The translations under genes and the position numbers were made by a program. DNA of 64,000 nucleotides from Chryseobacterium paridis (GTDB lineage Bacteria > Bacteroidota > Bacteroidia > Flavobacteriales > Weeksellaceae). Positions 44,790 through 53,105 of this stretch are shown here, one piece after another (the first letter of the stretch is position 1; each line of letters begins with the position of its first letter). The notes below the pieces were generated by a model. That model ran no database searches, was not told where the DNA came from, and saw only the letters and a list, made by a program, of their open reading frames with translations. Location: the NCBI RefSeq assembly GCF_016595215.1, contig NZ_JAENHK010000010.1:1101390-1165389 (forward strand), read 5' to 3'.

Positions 44790-44954
44790 ATGACAGAATT
44801 CATGAAAAGGCAATGGAAGCAGATACTGGTAGTCCTGATTATTTTTATCATATGGAGCCTAACAACATTTACATTTATAACCATCATGATTCTCTTATTC
44901 ATGCCGGCAATCGATTTGTTAATACATAAAGTTGTTATTACAAATAACATATAA
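44790..44954 (+). CDS. 54-residue membrane peptide, partial copy of the LytS N-terminus
   Basis: This short frame encodes one or two membrane segments. Its first 24 residues align with the kinase that begins 98 bp further on: TEFMKRQWKQIL against IEFIKKQWKQIL, then WSL at the same position. The sequence in front of both start codons is also similar (AAAGCATTA then A-rich, then ATGA). After residue 25 the two diverge and this frame stops. It is either a decayed partial duplication or a small membrane partner of the kinase; codon use looks normal. Not reported by length-limited gene callers. Confidence 0.5.
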   Translation: MTEFMKRQWKQILVVLIIFIIWSLTTFTFITIMILLFMPAIDLLIHKVVITNNI

Positions 44955-45052
44955 ACTCATAGTATACTATAAACATAAAATATTGTAATTTTCATAGAGA
45001 TTGTTGATATTATTTTCTCTCTCATAAAAATATCAAAGTAAAGCATTAAAAA

Positions 45053-46111
45053 ATGATTGAGTTCATCAAAAAACAATGGAAACAGATTTTGATCATCTTA
45101 TTGGTCTATACAGCGTGGAGCCTGGCTGTATTTCTATTTCTTATCAGATTACAGGGGTTGGAAACTACTTTGAAACAGTTCGGAACAGGAAGTAAGCTTT
45201 ATATCAACTTTATTCATACTATAATTAAAGGCACTGTTATTTATTATATTACCATTTATCATTTGGCTATTCCACTTATTACAACCAGAAAATGGAAAAA
45301 AATCGGACTTCAGACCATTCTATTTTTTGGAGTACTAACAGTGTATGAATATGTATGGAATTTCAACATCCAAGATCCAGGTCCAAAAGATCCCAGTTAT
45401 GTTTCCCCAAGTACATTTCTTATCACCGCAGGACTACTGGACATCGTGATCATTCTTATCGCTTTCTTTTTTGCAACGATCATAACTTCGAATGACATGC
45501 GTAAACGGAAAGAAGAACTAGAAAAAGAAAAGCTAAAAGCAGAACTTTCTGCCATAAAATATCAGATCAACCCACATTTTTTATTTAACTCACTGAGTTT
45601 TATTTATACAAAAACACTCAAAACAAGCCCCGAAGCAGCCCATGCTGTTCACCTGCTTTCAGAAATTATGAATTATGCTCTGGATGATTGGGATGAGCTC
45701 GGAACCGTACCTCTTGCCTTAGAAATTGATCATATGAAAAAGGTAATAGAAATGAATCAGATCCGCTTCAATCATATATTGAAGGTGAAGTATTATGAAA
45801 ATATTGAAACAGATGATGCATATGTATCTTATGTTCCTACATTAGCTTTTGTTTCTTTGGTAGAAAATGCTTTTAAGCATGGTGAGCTGAATGACGAGAA
45901 AAACCAGGTAACCATTGAGCTGGAAGTTACGAAGAGTAAAATCTATTTTCTGGTAAGCAATAAAAAGAAAAAGGGACCGAAAGAACCTTCAAAAGGAATT
46001 GGTCTAAGCAATATCCGGCAACGTCTGGATCTCATGTATGGAATTAAGCATTCCTTTACGATCAAAGAGGATGAAAACTATTATTTAAATGAAATAACCA
46101 TTAATCTTTAG
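45053..46111 (+). CDS. LytS-type sensor histidine kinase
   Basis: The 352-residue kinase has four TM helices in residues 8-146 (including QILIILLVYTAWSLAVFLF and ITAGLLDIVIILIAFFF), a short coiled coil (about 148-168, KRKEELEKEKLKAEL), and a His_kinase domain with KYQINPHFLFNS (His175) and an HATPase end with ENAFKHGEL and GIGLSNIRQRLDLMYG. No large extracellular domain is present, so it probably senses a membrane-linked signal. The LytTR gene starts 4 bp after its stop. Confidence 0.9.
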   Translation: MIEFIKKQWKQILIILLVYTAWSLAVFLFLIRLQGLETTLKQFGTGSKLYINFIHTIIKGTVIYYITIYHLAIPLITTRKWKKIGLQTILFFGVLTVYEYVWNFNIQDPGPKDPSYVSPSTFLITAGLLDIVIILIAFFFATIITSNDMRKRKEELEKEKLKAELSAIKYQINPHFLFNSLSFIYTKTLKTSPEAAHAVHLLSEIMNYALDDWDELGTVPLALEIDHMKKVIEMNQIRFNHILKVKYYENIETDDAYVSYVPTLAFVSLVENAFKHGELNDEKNQVTIELEVTKSKIYFLVSNKKKKGPKEPSKGIGLSNIRQRLDLMYGIKHSFTIKEDENYYLNEITINL

Positions 46112-46115
46112 AACC

Positions 46116-46865
46116 ATGATTAACTGTATCGTCGTAGATGATGAAGCCCACGCAATAGAATTACTTACTTTACATATTGAGCAAACACCCTTTTTAAAAT
46201 TGGTGGGTTCAGCTACCAATCCCGCTGAAGCATTACAGCTTATCAATACTACAGATGTAGATCTTATTTTTCTGGACATTCAAATGCCGGGCATGTCAGG
46301 GATCGAGTTTTTACCATTATTAAATAATAAATACAAGGTTATTCTGACTACTGCTTTCAGAGAATATGCTCTTGATGGATATGATCACAATGTAGTAGAT
46401 TATCTTCTGAAACCGATTTTCTTCCCCCGATTTTTAAAAGCCGTACAACGTGCTCAGCAAATCATTTCTTCACCCAAAAAAGAAACAGATGATGATTTTA
46501 TTATGGTGAAAACAGAGTATAAAGGAAAGCTTTTAAAAATTAAGATTCAAGACATTATCTATATCGAAGGAAAAGGTAAATATGTATGTTTTCATACCAA
46601 AGACGGAGAGCAGATCATGGCTTTACTTAATATCGGTGGACTTGAAAACAAATTACCGGGCGATCATTTTCTTCGGGTACATAAATCTTTCATCATTGCA
46701 GTTCCATTTATCATGATGATCCATGGAAATATGATTCAGCTTGAATTCGCCAAAAATCAAATTCCTATCGGTCAAACTTACCGCGATGTTTTCATGAGCC
46801 AAATGATGGACAAGGTGATCACCAATAAAAAAGAAGAAGGTTCTGATACGGAATCAGGGAATTAA
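46116..46865 (+). CDS. LytTR-family response regulator
   Basis: The 249-residue regulator has a receiver domain with acidic pocket DDE (8-10), phosphoacceptor Asp54 in FLDIQMPGMSG and the lysine in YLLKPIFF (about 107), and a LytTR DNA-binding domain (about 135-235, with LRVHKSFIIAV). It is the partner of the kinase 4 bp upstream. The 21-bp phased ATTGTTGAT repeats before the operon fit autoregulation by this protein. Confidence 0.93.
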   Translation: MINCIVVDDEAHAIELLTLHIEQTPFLKLVGSATNPAEALQLINTTDVDLIFLDIQMPGMSGIEFLPLLNNKYKVILTTAFREYALDGYDHNVVDYLLKPIFFPRFLKAVQRAQQIISSPKKETDDDFIMVKTEYKGKLLKIKIQDIIYIEGKGKYVCFHTKDGEQIMALLNIGGLENKLPGDHFLRVHKSFIIAVPFIMMIHGNMIQLEFAKNQIPIGQTYRDVFMSQMMDKVITNKKEEGSDTESGN

Positions 46866-46914
46866 CAGTACACACATTAAAATAACAAAACAATTAATTT
46901 TTAAATCAGAAAAA

Positions 46915-47316
46915 ATGAGAAAATCATTATTTATCCAATCCATTGGAATTTTAGCTCTTTCAGTGGCAACCTCATGTACACCCTCTTATTTTGGGAAAAC
47001 ATACGCCGCTACTCAGAATGTAGATGTTTATTTCGATGCAAAGGATGTAAAAAGAGAGCATGAAACAATGGGAACAACAGAAATTGATCAGGGATTCAGT
47101 TCTATAGATGCTATGCAACAAAAAGCAATTGAACTGGGAAAATCCAGAGGCGCTGACGGTGTTATTATGAAACTAACTGAGGAAGTTACCGGAAGTTCTA
47201 AAAGCGATTTTGGAAACGTAAAAAACGGAAGCAAAAACAATACATATAGTGGAGGATCCATCACCACGAATATGAAGGTGAAAAAAGTACAGGCAACTTT
47301 CATTAAATACAAGTAA
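46915..47316 (+). CDS. Small lipoprotein of unknown function
   Basis: The 133-residue protein has a signal peptide and lipobox (VATSC, Cys21), then a small alpha/beta domain (about 30-95) with the pattern KAIELGKSRGADGVIM (about 64-79), reminiscent of YbjQ/heavy-metal-binding-like or Rcs-lipoprotein-like small domains, and a serine/glycine/asparagine-rich stretch before a final strand. No family is certain. It follows the LytTR gene by 49 bp on the same strand and is probably an output or accessory of that operon. Confidence 0.7.
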   Translation: MRKSLFIQSIGILALSVATSCTPSYFGKTYAATQNVDVYFDAKDVKREHETMGTTEIDQGFSSIDAMQQKAIELGKSRGADGVIMKLTEEVTGSSKSDFGNVKNGSKNNTYSGGSITTNMKVKKVQATFIKYK

Positions 47317-47555
47317 GTCTATCACCCTCTAAGACTAACTTAGGCAGCTTTTCTGACTTCTGTTGCAGATCTTATTCTACTGTTGACTGCACATTCAGCT
47401 ATTTTCAATCATTTTTAACATCAATTTTATATAGCTCATCATATGGCTATAGGAAAGTTATGTGTCATAATCAAATATCAATCCCGAAAAATAGATGTGA
47501 AAGTATCGGAAGTCAGTTGAGCATGCTTACTATATAACCAACATAACCTATTACA

Positions 47556-49568
47556 ATGAAACAAAAGTTTAACCTTACCTCATTATTGATGCTTAGCATG
47601 GTTGTCACAAATGCACAAGCTGATCCTCATGAGAAATCCATACCTGGAAATAAGCCTGGTAATCCAGCTTTGGTATCTACCGAAGCAGAACTAAAGGAGC
47701 TAATGAAATTATCTGAGGGAGATCACCCTTATAAAGTAGAAGATTTCTTTGAACATCCAAAATTTTCTGATTTTCAATTATCACCAAATGGCCAGCACTT
47801 ATCTTTCAAGGAAAGGGATGATAAAGGTAAAGGGCATATTATGATTAAAGAAGTAAGTACAGGTACGATTATCCGTGCCCTCGAAGAAAAAGAAGACGTA
47901 ATCATAGGATATGGATGGGCGACCAACACCCGATTACTTTATCTGATGGACAATGGGGGTAATGAAAATTACCATCTTTATTCTGTAGAAATTGATGGAT
48001 CGAATAATATAGATCTCACTCCTTATGATGGCGTAAGGGCAACCATTCTTAAACAGTCTCCTGAACAAAGAGATTTTCTCATTGTTTCAATGAACAAAGA
48101 TAATCCTCAGACTTTTGAACCTTATAAAGTAAATATTCATACGGGTGACACTGTTAAATTATATGAGGATAAAGATCCGGACAATCCAATCGATGGTTAT
48201 GATTTTGATAAAGACCTTAACTTAAGAGGGTTCAACAGAATCTCTAATGGTACTGAATATCAATATTTCTACAAATTTGTTGGTGCTAAAGATTTTGAGC
48301 TTGTTCACACTTCTAAATGGTACAATAAGTTTAAAATCCTTTCATTCAATTACGCTTCTAAAAATCCAGATGAAGCGTATGTCCTCACTAATCAAAATTC
48401 TGATAAAGCGCGTATCTTATTATATGATCTGAAATCAAAAAAGGTTTTAAAAAAGATTTTTTCAAATAAGAATTTTGATGCCACGCATATTGTACTATCC
48501 CGAAAAAGAAATTGGGAAGCTGACTATATAGATTATCAAAGTAAAAGATATATTATAAAACCTTTGAGTCATCATTTTAAAACCATTTACAAAAACCTTC
48601 ACAAGCAGTTTAAAGGATATCAGTTTGAGGTTTCAGATCCTACAGACAAGGAAGATCAGTATCTTATAAAGGTTAGCAGTGATCAATTGTATGGTAAGTT
48701 TTATCAGTACAATACCATCACAAGGAAAGCAACTTTGCTGCATGATCTTATGCCAAAACTGAAAGAAGAAGATATGGGAGTCATGAAACCTATTACCTTT
48801 AAATCTAGAGACGGGCTTACTATTCACGGATATATCACGTTACCCAAAACAGCATTAAAAGGCAAAAAGGTTCCTATGGTAGTAAACCCTCATGGCGGTC
48901 CTCAAGGCACTCGTGATACTTGGGGATTCAATAAAGAGGCTCAGCTATTTGCAAGCAGAGGTTATGCAACACTCCAGATTAACTTTCGGATTTCCGACGG
49001 ATATGGTATGAAATTCTTTCGTGCCGGATTCAAGCAAACCGGACAAAAGATAATGGATGATCTGGAAGCTGGTGTTCATTATGCCATAAAACAAGGTTGG
49101 ATAGATCAAAATAATATTGCTATTTATGGTGGAAGCCATGGTGGCTACGCTACTTTAATGGGGTTAATCAAAACTCCTGAACTTTACAAAGCTGGAGTAG
49201 ATTATGTGGGAATTTCAAACATTTTCACTTTTTTTGAGGCTTTCCCGCCGTATTGGAAACCGCTAAGGGAAATGCTAAAAGATGTATGGTATGACCTTGA
49301 TGATCCGGTAGAAGCTAATATAGCCAAAGAGGTATCTCCAATCTATCATATTGACAAAATCAAAGCCCCTTTATTTGTAGTACAGGGAGGAAATGATCCG
49401 AGGGTAAATATTAACGAATCTGATCAGATCGTAGAAGCCTTGCGAAAAAAAGGATTTGATGTTCCGTATATGGTAAAATACAATGAAGGTCATGGTTTTA
49501 TAAAAGAAGAAAACCAAATCGACTTTTATAAAGCAATGGTAGGTTTTTTCAGTCAACATTTAAAATAG
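47556..49568 (+). CDS. S9 family prolyl oligopeptidase-like peptidase
   Basis: The 670-residue exported enzyme has a signal peptide (1-22, ending NAQA), a beta-propeller region (about 60-400) and a C-terminal alpha/beta-hydrolase domain. The catalytic triad is visible as Ser527 in GGSHGGY, Asp614 in GGNDPRVN and His646 in EGHGF. Family members cleave peptides after proline or act as acyl-aminoacyl peptidases; this one probably degrades short peptides in the periplasm. It is convergent with the TPR-HTH gene across a shared terminator. Confidence 0.9.
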   Translation: MKQKFNLTSLLMLSMVVTNAQADPHEKSIPGNKPGNPALVSTEAELKELMKLSEGDHPYKVEDFFEHPKFSDFQLSPNGQHLSFKERDDKGKGHIMIKEVSTGTIIRALEEKEDVIIGYGWATNTRLLYLMDNGGNENYHLYSVEIDGSNNIDLTPYDGVRATILKQSPEQRDFLIVSMNKDNPQTFEPYKVNIHTGDTVKLYEDKDPDNPIDGYDFDKDLNLRGFNRISNGTEYQYFYKFVGAKDFELVHTSKWYNKFKILSFNYASKNPDEAYVLTNQNSDKARILLYDLKSKKVLKKIFSNKNFDATHIVLSRKRNWEADYIDYQSKRYIIKPLSHHFKTIYKNLHKQFKGYQFEVSDPTDKEDQYLIKVSSDQLYGKFYQYNTITRKATLLHDLMPKLKEEDMGVMKPITFKSRDGLTIHGYITLPKTALKGKKVPMVVNPHGGPQGTRDTWGFNKEAQLFASRGYATLQINFRISDGYGMKFFRAGFKQTGQKIMDDLEAGVHYAIKQGWIDQNNIAIYGGSHGGYATLMGLIKTPELYKAGVDYVGISNIFTFFEAFPPYWKPLREMLKDVWYDLDDPVEANIAKEVSPIYHIDKIKAPLFVVQGGNDPRVNINESDQIVEALRKKGFDVPYMVKYNEGHGFIKEENQIDFYKAMVGFFSQHLK

Positions 49569-49602
49569 TCGTTTTCATTATAAACAATTCAGATTGTTTC
49601 TT

Positions 49603-49628
49603 AATCCGAAGCCAAAAGCTTCGGATTT
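49603..49628. terminator. Bidirectional terminator
   Basis: Perfect 10-bp stem AATCCGAAGC/GCTTCGGATT with loop CAAAA between the convergent S9 peptidase and TPR-HTH genes. Confidence 0.75.
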
Positions 49629-49648
49629 CCTTTACAAAGCAGTATTCA

Positions 49649-51184
49649 TTAATTTATTGTTGAAAGTATCATATACAATTCGTTCTGGCTTTTCAGTTGC
49701 ATTTTCTTATTTATCCTGTACCTTCTGGCTTCAGCAGCTCTGATAGTAGAATTGGTGTATTGCGATATTTCCTTGATCCCAAAATTCATTTTCAAAAGAG
49801 AACAAAAATTAATATCAGATATATTGAGATCAGTGTATTTATTTTTCAGAGTCGTGTAAAAATCTGGATACATCTTTTGAAACTCAATATAGAATACATT
49901 AATATCTTCTTTTGCCAAAAGAATCAATTCTTTTGTCTTTTCTGATTTTGGATTATTTTCTATATAATTTTCAGTTATTGGCTTCTCAAGAGCAATAAAA
50001 TTATCCGAAATAGGATCTTCCGTAGTATTTCCAGCATAATTGAGTCTTTTCTTTTTACGCATTCTACTATAGAAAACTACAATCAATACACCTAAAAGAA
50101 TGACACTTACACCAATGATCAAATTTGATCTGTCAGCAGGTATTTTTGTTTTTGTATCTAAAACCTTGACATTAATATTATTAATAAAATTGACATCCCC
50201 GGACTTTTTCTTTACTAAAGTAATACTGTCCATTAGACGCTTATATCTTTTTGAGAAAAATGTAGACTTTTCAAAATCTTTCATTTCTTCGTAGGATTCT
50301 GCAATCAAAGCGTAAACTTCATATTGCTCATATCTATTGTAATCTTTTTGCGAATTATTAATAGCCTTTGAAAAGTATTCGATGGCTAAAGGGTAATTTT
50401 GAGATTCTTTCTCAATAATACCTTTTGTGATAAAGTTTCTAACAATAAAAGTATTATCTGGAAACGATACCAATAACCTTTCAGTAATTCCAACATATTT
50501 TCGGGCTTCATCTATTTTCTTTTGATCTACCAGACAGCTAGTCAATGATTGCAGGGTATAGATTAAAGTTACCTTTTTTCGTTTGTTAGAATCATTTATT
50601 TTCAGACATTCAGAATAAGCCTGCTTCTTTAGTTTGGTAACTTCTTCAGCTGTATCTTTATCAAAATTATCACTAATTGTTAATAAATCAACTCTAGCCA
50701 GAATAATACAAACTTCATTTAGACGTCTATCATCTTCGTTTTTGATAAGCTTATTGTAATACTCTGTTTTGTATAAGATTTGTTTAGCAGCATTTAAATG
50801 GTCTAATTGCAAAAGTACTCTCTGATATAACAAAAGAATACGACAAAGCATATTATTATCGTTGTTCACTTTGGCTAAATCTATACCTTCATTTATCTTA
50901 ACCAGAGCAGAATCAAAATCTCCATTAAGCTGATACAATTTAGCTTCTTCAAAAATGGAATAAACCTGCCCGGGGTAGAATTTTTTTTCACGGGATAAAT
51001 AATAAAGAGCGGTAGCATTCTTAAGAGTAATCCCCGGATTAGTATCTCCCTTTATATAATTTTTTTCTAATAACTGGCTTATGCTATCAATTTCCCTGTT
51101 ACTATTTTGTGCATCCGTATTCATATAAAAAATAAAAAAAACAATAGAGCATATAGATGTTTTTAATATTTTGCTGTTATACAT
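49649..51184 (-). CDS. TPR-membrane-HTH transcriptional regulator
   Basis: The 511-residue protein combines a signal-like N-terminus (residues 7-25), a periplasmic helical repeat region with TPR character (about 70-320), a single TM helix (about 354-373) followed by basic RMRKKKR, and a cytoplasmic C-terminal LuxR-like HTH (about 450-505, with ISQYTNSTIRAAEARRYRINKK). It thus links an extracytoplasmic sensor directly to DNA binding. This design is frequent in flavobacteria; targets are unknown. A TATCTTTG -7 box lies at 51202-51209. Confidence 0.82.
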   Translation of the reverse strand: MYNSKILKTSICSIVFFIFYMNTDAQNSNREIDSISQLLEKNYIKGDTNPGITLKNATALYYLSREKKFYPGQVYSIFEEAKLYQLNGDFDSALVKINEGIDLAKVNNDNNMLCRILLLYQRVLLQLDHLNAAKQILYKTEYYNKLIKNEDDRRLNEVCIILARVDLLTISDNFDKDTAEEVTKLKKQAYSECLKINDSNKRKKVTLIYTLQSLTSCLVDQKKIDEARKYVGITERLLVSFPDNTFIVRNFITKGIIEKESQNYPLAIEYFSKAINNSQKDYNRYEQYEVYALIAESYEEMKDFEKSTFFSKRYKRLMDSITLVKKKSGDVNFINNINVKVLDTKTKIPADRSNLIIGVSVILLGVLIVVFYSRMRKKKRLNYAGNTTEDPISDNFIALEKPITENYIENNPKSEKTKELILLAKEDINVFYIEFQKMYPDFYTTLKNKYTDLNISDINFCSLLKMNFGIKEISQYTNSTIRAAEARRYRINKKMQLKSQNELYMILSTIN

Positions 51185-51201
51185 ATTTCATAATTATTTA
51201 A

Positions 51202-51209
51202 CAAAGATA
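51202..51209 (-). promoter_or_regulatory. -7 box (TATCTTTG) of the TPR-HTH gene
   Basis: Minus strand TATCTTTG matches TAnnTTTG, 17 bp before the start codon at 51184. Confidence 0.45.
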
Positions 51210-51795
51210 GATAAATTGAAAATTAATTTACTCACCTGTTTTTATTCATTCTAACTCCCATAATTTTAGGCATTTTGTATTTTGTGTATTTATGTGTAAT
51301 TTATCGTAATACATTATAATACAACTAATTAAATACAGTCTTCAAAAAACTATCTTAACACAAACATACATAAATAAACACATCTATTCACAATACAGAT
51401 CCTACTCTTTGTTTGTGTATTTTTTCATTATACTTTTGCAGAAGAAAATAATAAATCGTAAAACATATTTAGATTATAAAAATCAATCTTCAAATATATA
51501 ATATGAAATAAAAAAATTGTAAAAACAATTAAAGTTAAAAGTGTGATAACCCATCAATTTTATAATAAGCCCATCATACTTTAAAGAAAACTGACTATTT
51601 AAAAATGAAAAACTTAAGGGTAATCAGTAAAAATCTTAAGAAGCCAATATAAATTTCTCCTACTAAAAAAAACACAAATGATGAGAGGAAGTGATTTCAA
51701 TAAAAGGGCTATTATACTTTAGATTTTCTAATTGATTATCCTTTAAAAATTTGAAGTAGTCGTTTATCAGTGTTAATAGTTTCAACTGTTTTCCC
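51210..51795. other. Gene-free AT-rich region
   Basis: About 590 bp with no convincing gene. It holds several GTGTATTT-like and TACATAAATAAACAC-like stretches (51270-51420) and only very short frames (for example 14-15 codons near 51605 and 51680). It ends at a strong rightward terminator, so it may encode an untranslated RNA. Confidence 0.5.
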
Positions 51796-51823
51796 ATCCG
51801 AAACCTTTGGTTTCGGATTTTTC
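51796..51823 (+). terminator. Terminator without a visible upstream gene
   Basis: Perfect stem ATCCGAAACC/GGTTTCGGAT with loop TTT and a T-rich tail. The nearest upstream gene on either side is on the opposite strand (starts at 51184 and runs left), so the transcript it ends is not identified. Confidence 0.7.
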
Positions 51824-51929
51824 TGTAAAAAATCATCCTGTCTATTCTGTGTCTTATATATTATAAATGGACATCAATAATTATATTGATTATTTCGCTT
51901 TCTTACAATTTACATCATCTGCAAATAAG

Positions 51930-51937
51930 TAGCTTTG
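51930..51937 (+). promoter_or_regulatory. -7 box (TAGCTTTG) of the SRPBCC gene
   Basis: TAGCTTTG matches TAnnTTTG, 28 bp before the ATG at 51966. Confidence 0.45.
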
Positions 51938-51965
51938 TTTATCAAAATATTCTAAATAGATCATT

Positions 51966-52490
51966 ATGAAAAAGATTTTTTTAAGCATTCTTGCGATATT
52001 AGTTGCATTAATACTAATCGTTGGCATCCTTGAACTCACCAGCTCTTACAAAGTTACAGAAGATATTAACAGGAATGCACCCGTAAAAACACAGCAGAAA
52101 ATTACCATTCACGCTTCTCCTGAAAAGATATACCGCATAATGAGCGATGTCAATCATTGGTCGACCTGGAATAAAGATATCCAGGATCCTGTTATGAATA
52201 CTCCCTTTGTAAAAGGTAATAGTTTCGACTGGAAAAGTGGCGGACTTACGATCTGTTCAACTTTACATACAACAATCCCGAATCGTAAAATAGGATGGTC
52301 TGGACCTGCTTTTGGTGCTTTTGCCATTCACAACTGGACATTCGTCCGGGATAGTAATGATACTCAAGTAATTGTAGATGAAAGTATGGAGGGGTGGCTT
52401 GTTTCTATGATGAGTACAAAGTTTCAGACTCATCTTGAACAATCTCTACAGACGTGGTTGAAAGATCTAAAAACGGAAGCTGAGAAGTAA
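51966..52490 (+). CDS. SRPBCC/polyketide cyclase-like membrane-anchored protein
   Basis: The 174-residue protein has an N-terminal TM anchor (about 4-26) and an SRPBCC domain (about 42-172), recognised by KTQQKITIHASPEKIYRIMSDVNHWSTWN-type opening (about 41-69; key residues ASPEKIY and WSTWN). The fold binds hydrophobic ligands in a deep pocket. The ligand is unknown. Gene is monocistronic with its own promoter and terminator. Confidence 0.85.
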   Translation: MKKIFLSILAILVALILIVGILELTSSYKVTEDINRNAPVKTQQKITIHASPEKIYRIMSDVNHWSTWNKDIQDPVMNTPFVKGNSFDWKSGGLTICSTLHTTIPNRKIGWSGPAFGAFAIHNWTFVRDSNDTQVIVDESMEGWLVSMMSTKFQTHLEQSLQTWLKDLKTEAEK

Positions 52491-52607
52491 ATTATTTTCG
52501 CCAATAATTAAGAAACAGATTATTATAAATAGAATTATGAAATATAAATGTAAAATTTTGTACTTTTATAGTCTAATAACCTGTGTTATTATAATCTCAA
52601 CAGTTAT

Positions 52608-52637
52608 AAACCTCTTGTTTATTCAGGAGGTTTTTTT
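52608..52637 (+). terminator. Terminator after the SRPBCC gene
   Basis: Stem AAACCTCTTG/CAGGAGGTTT (one G-U pair) with a 6-base loop and seven Ts, about 120 bp after the stop codon. Confidence 0.75.
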
Positions 52638-52708
52638 ATTACAACTAAAAAAACTCCTCCTTTTTAAAAGCTAAGAATTTTTAATCACTTTCACCGATGT
52701 TTATTGGT

Positions 52709-53101
52709 TTAAACCCTTTGTTCTAATAAATGATACCAACTAACACTATCAATAGAATTCAATAAAAATATAGCAGAGGACTTTCTGATATTCACTTCTT
52801 CCCCAGTATTTTGAGTTTCTATATATTCTGCCAAAGCATGTTGATGTGAAAGCTGGATTTTAATTTCAGAAATCTCAATTTTCATTTTTGGAAACCTTCC
52901 AAAGGCTTTGAGTAGCCAACCTGATAAACCTTCGTAGTCTACTTCATTACCAGCCATTCCTTTCATCCGGAAATAAGGATGAAAATTTTGCAACATAACA
53001 TCCTGCAAAACCTCCTTATCATTCGTCTTTCCTTTGAACCAATTTTCTATATTCTGATGAAAATCTAAGATTTCTTTTTGTACTAATTCTTTTTTAGTCA
53101 T
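52709..53101 (-). CDS. SnoaL/NTF2-like protein
   Basis: The 130-residue protein fits the SnoaL-like/DUF4440 group of the NTF2 fold: an N-terminal helix pair with KKELVQKEILDFHQNIENWFKG-like opening, a hydrophobic strand region and an ending SIDSVSWYHLLEQ. Members bind small ligands or act as cyclases/isomerases; no catalytic residue can be assigned. It starts 4 bp after the MFS stop, so it shares that transcript and may handle the exporter's substrate. Confidence 0.7.
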   Translation of the reverse strand: MTKKELVQKEILDFHQNIENWFKGKTNDKEVLQDVMLQNFHPYFRMKGMAGNEVDYEGLSGWLLKAFGRFPKMKIEISEIKIQLSHQHALAEYIETQNTGEEVNIRKSSAIFLLNSIDSVSWYHLLEQRV

Positions 53102-53105
53102 TTCT

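Noticed and set aside
47443..47520. A 25-codon frame (MAIGKLCVIIKYQSRK...) between the lipoprotein and the S9 peptidase.
   Set aside because: It has no recognisable signal, motif, promoter box or terminator, and length this short is expected by chance.
51303..51315. ATCGTAATACATT, similar to ATCGTGATACATT at 17153 in the first LytTR-controlled promoter.
   Set aside because: Twelve of thirteen matching bases in AT-rich DNA without repeats or spacing in common is not enough to claim a shared site.
51605..51652. A 15-residue frame (MKNLRVISKNLKKPI) that resembles the start of a GG-leader peptide.
   Set aside because: It stops before any double glycine or core, so it is not a functional precursor; kept only as a hint of a possible remnant.
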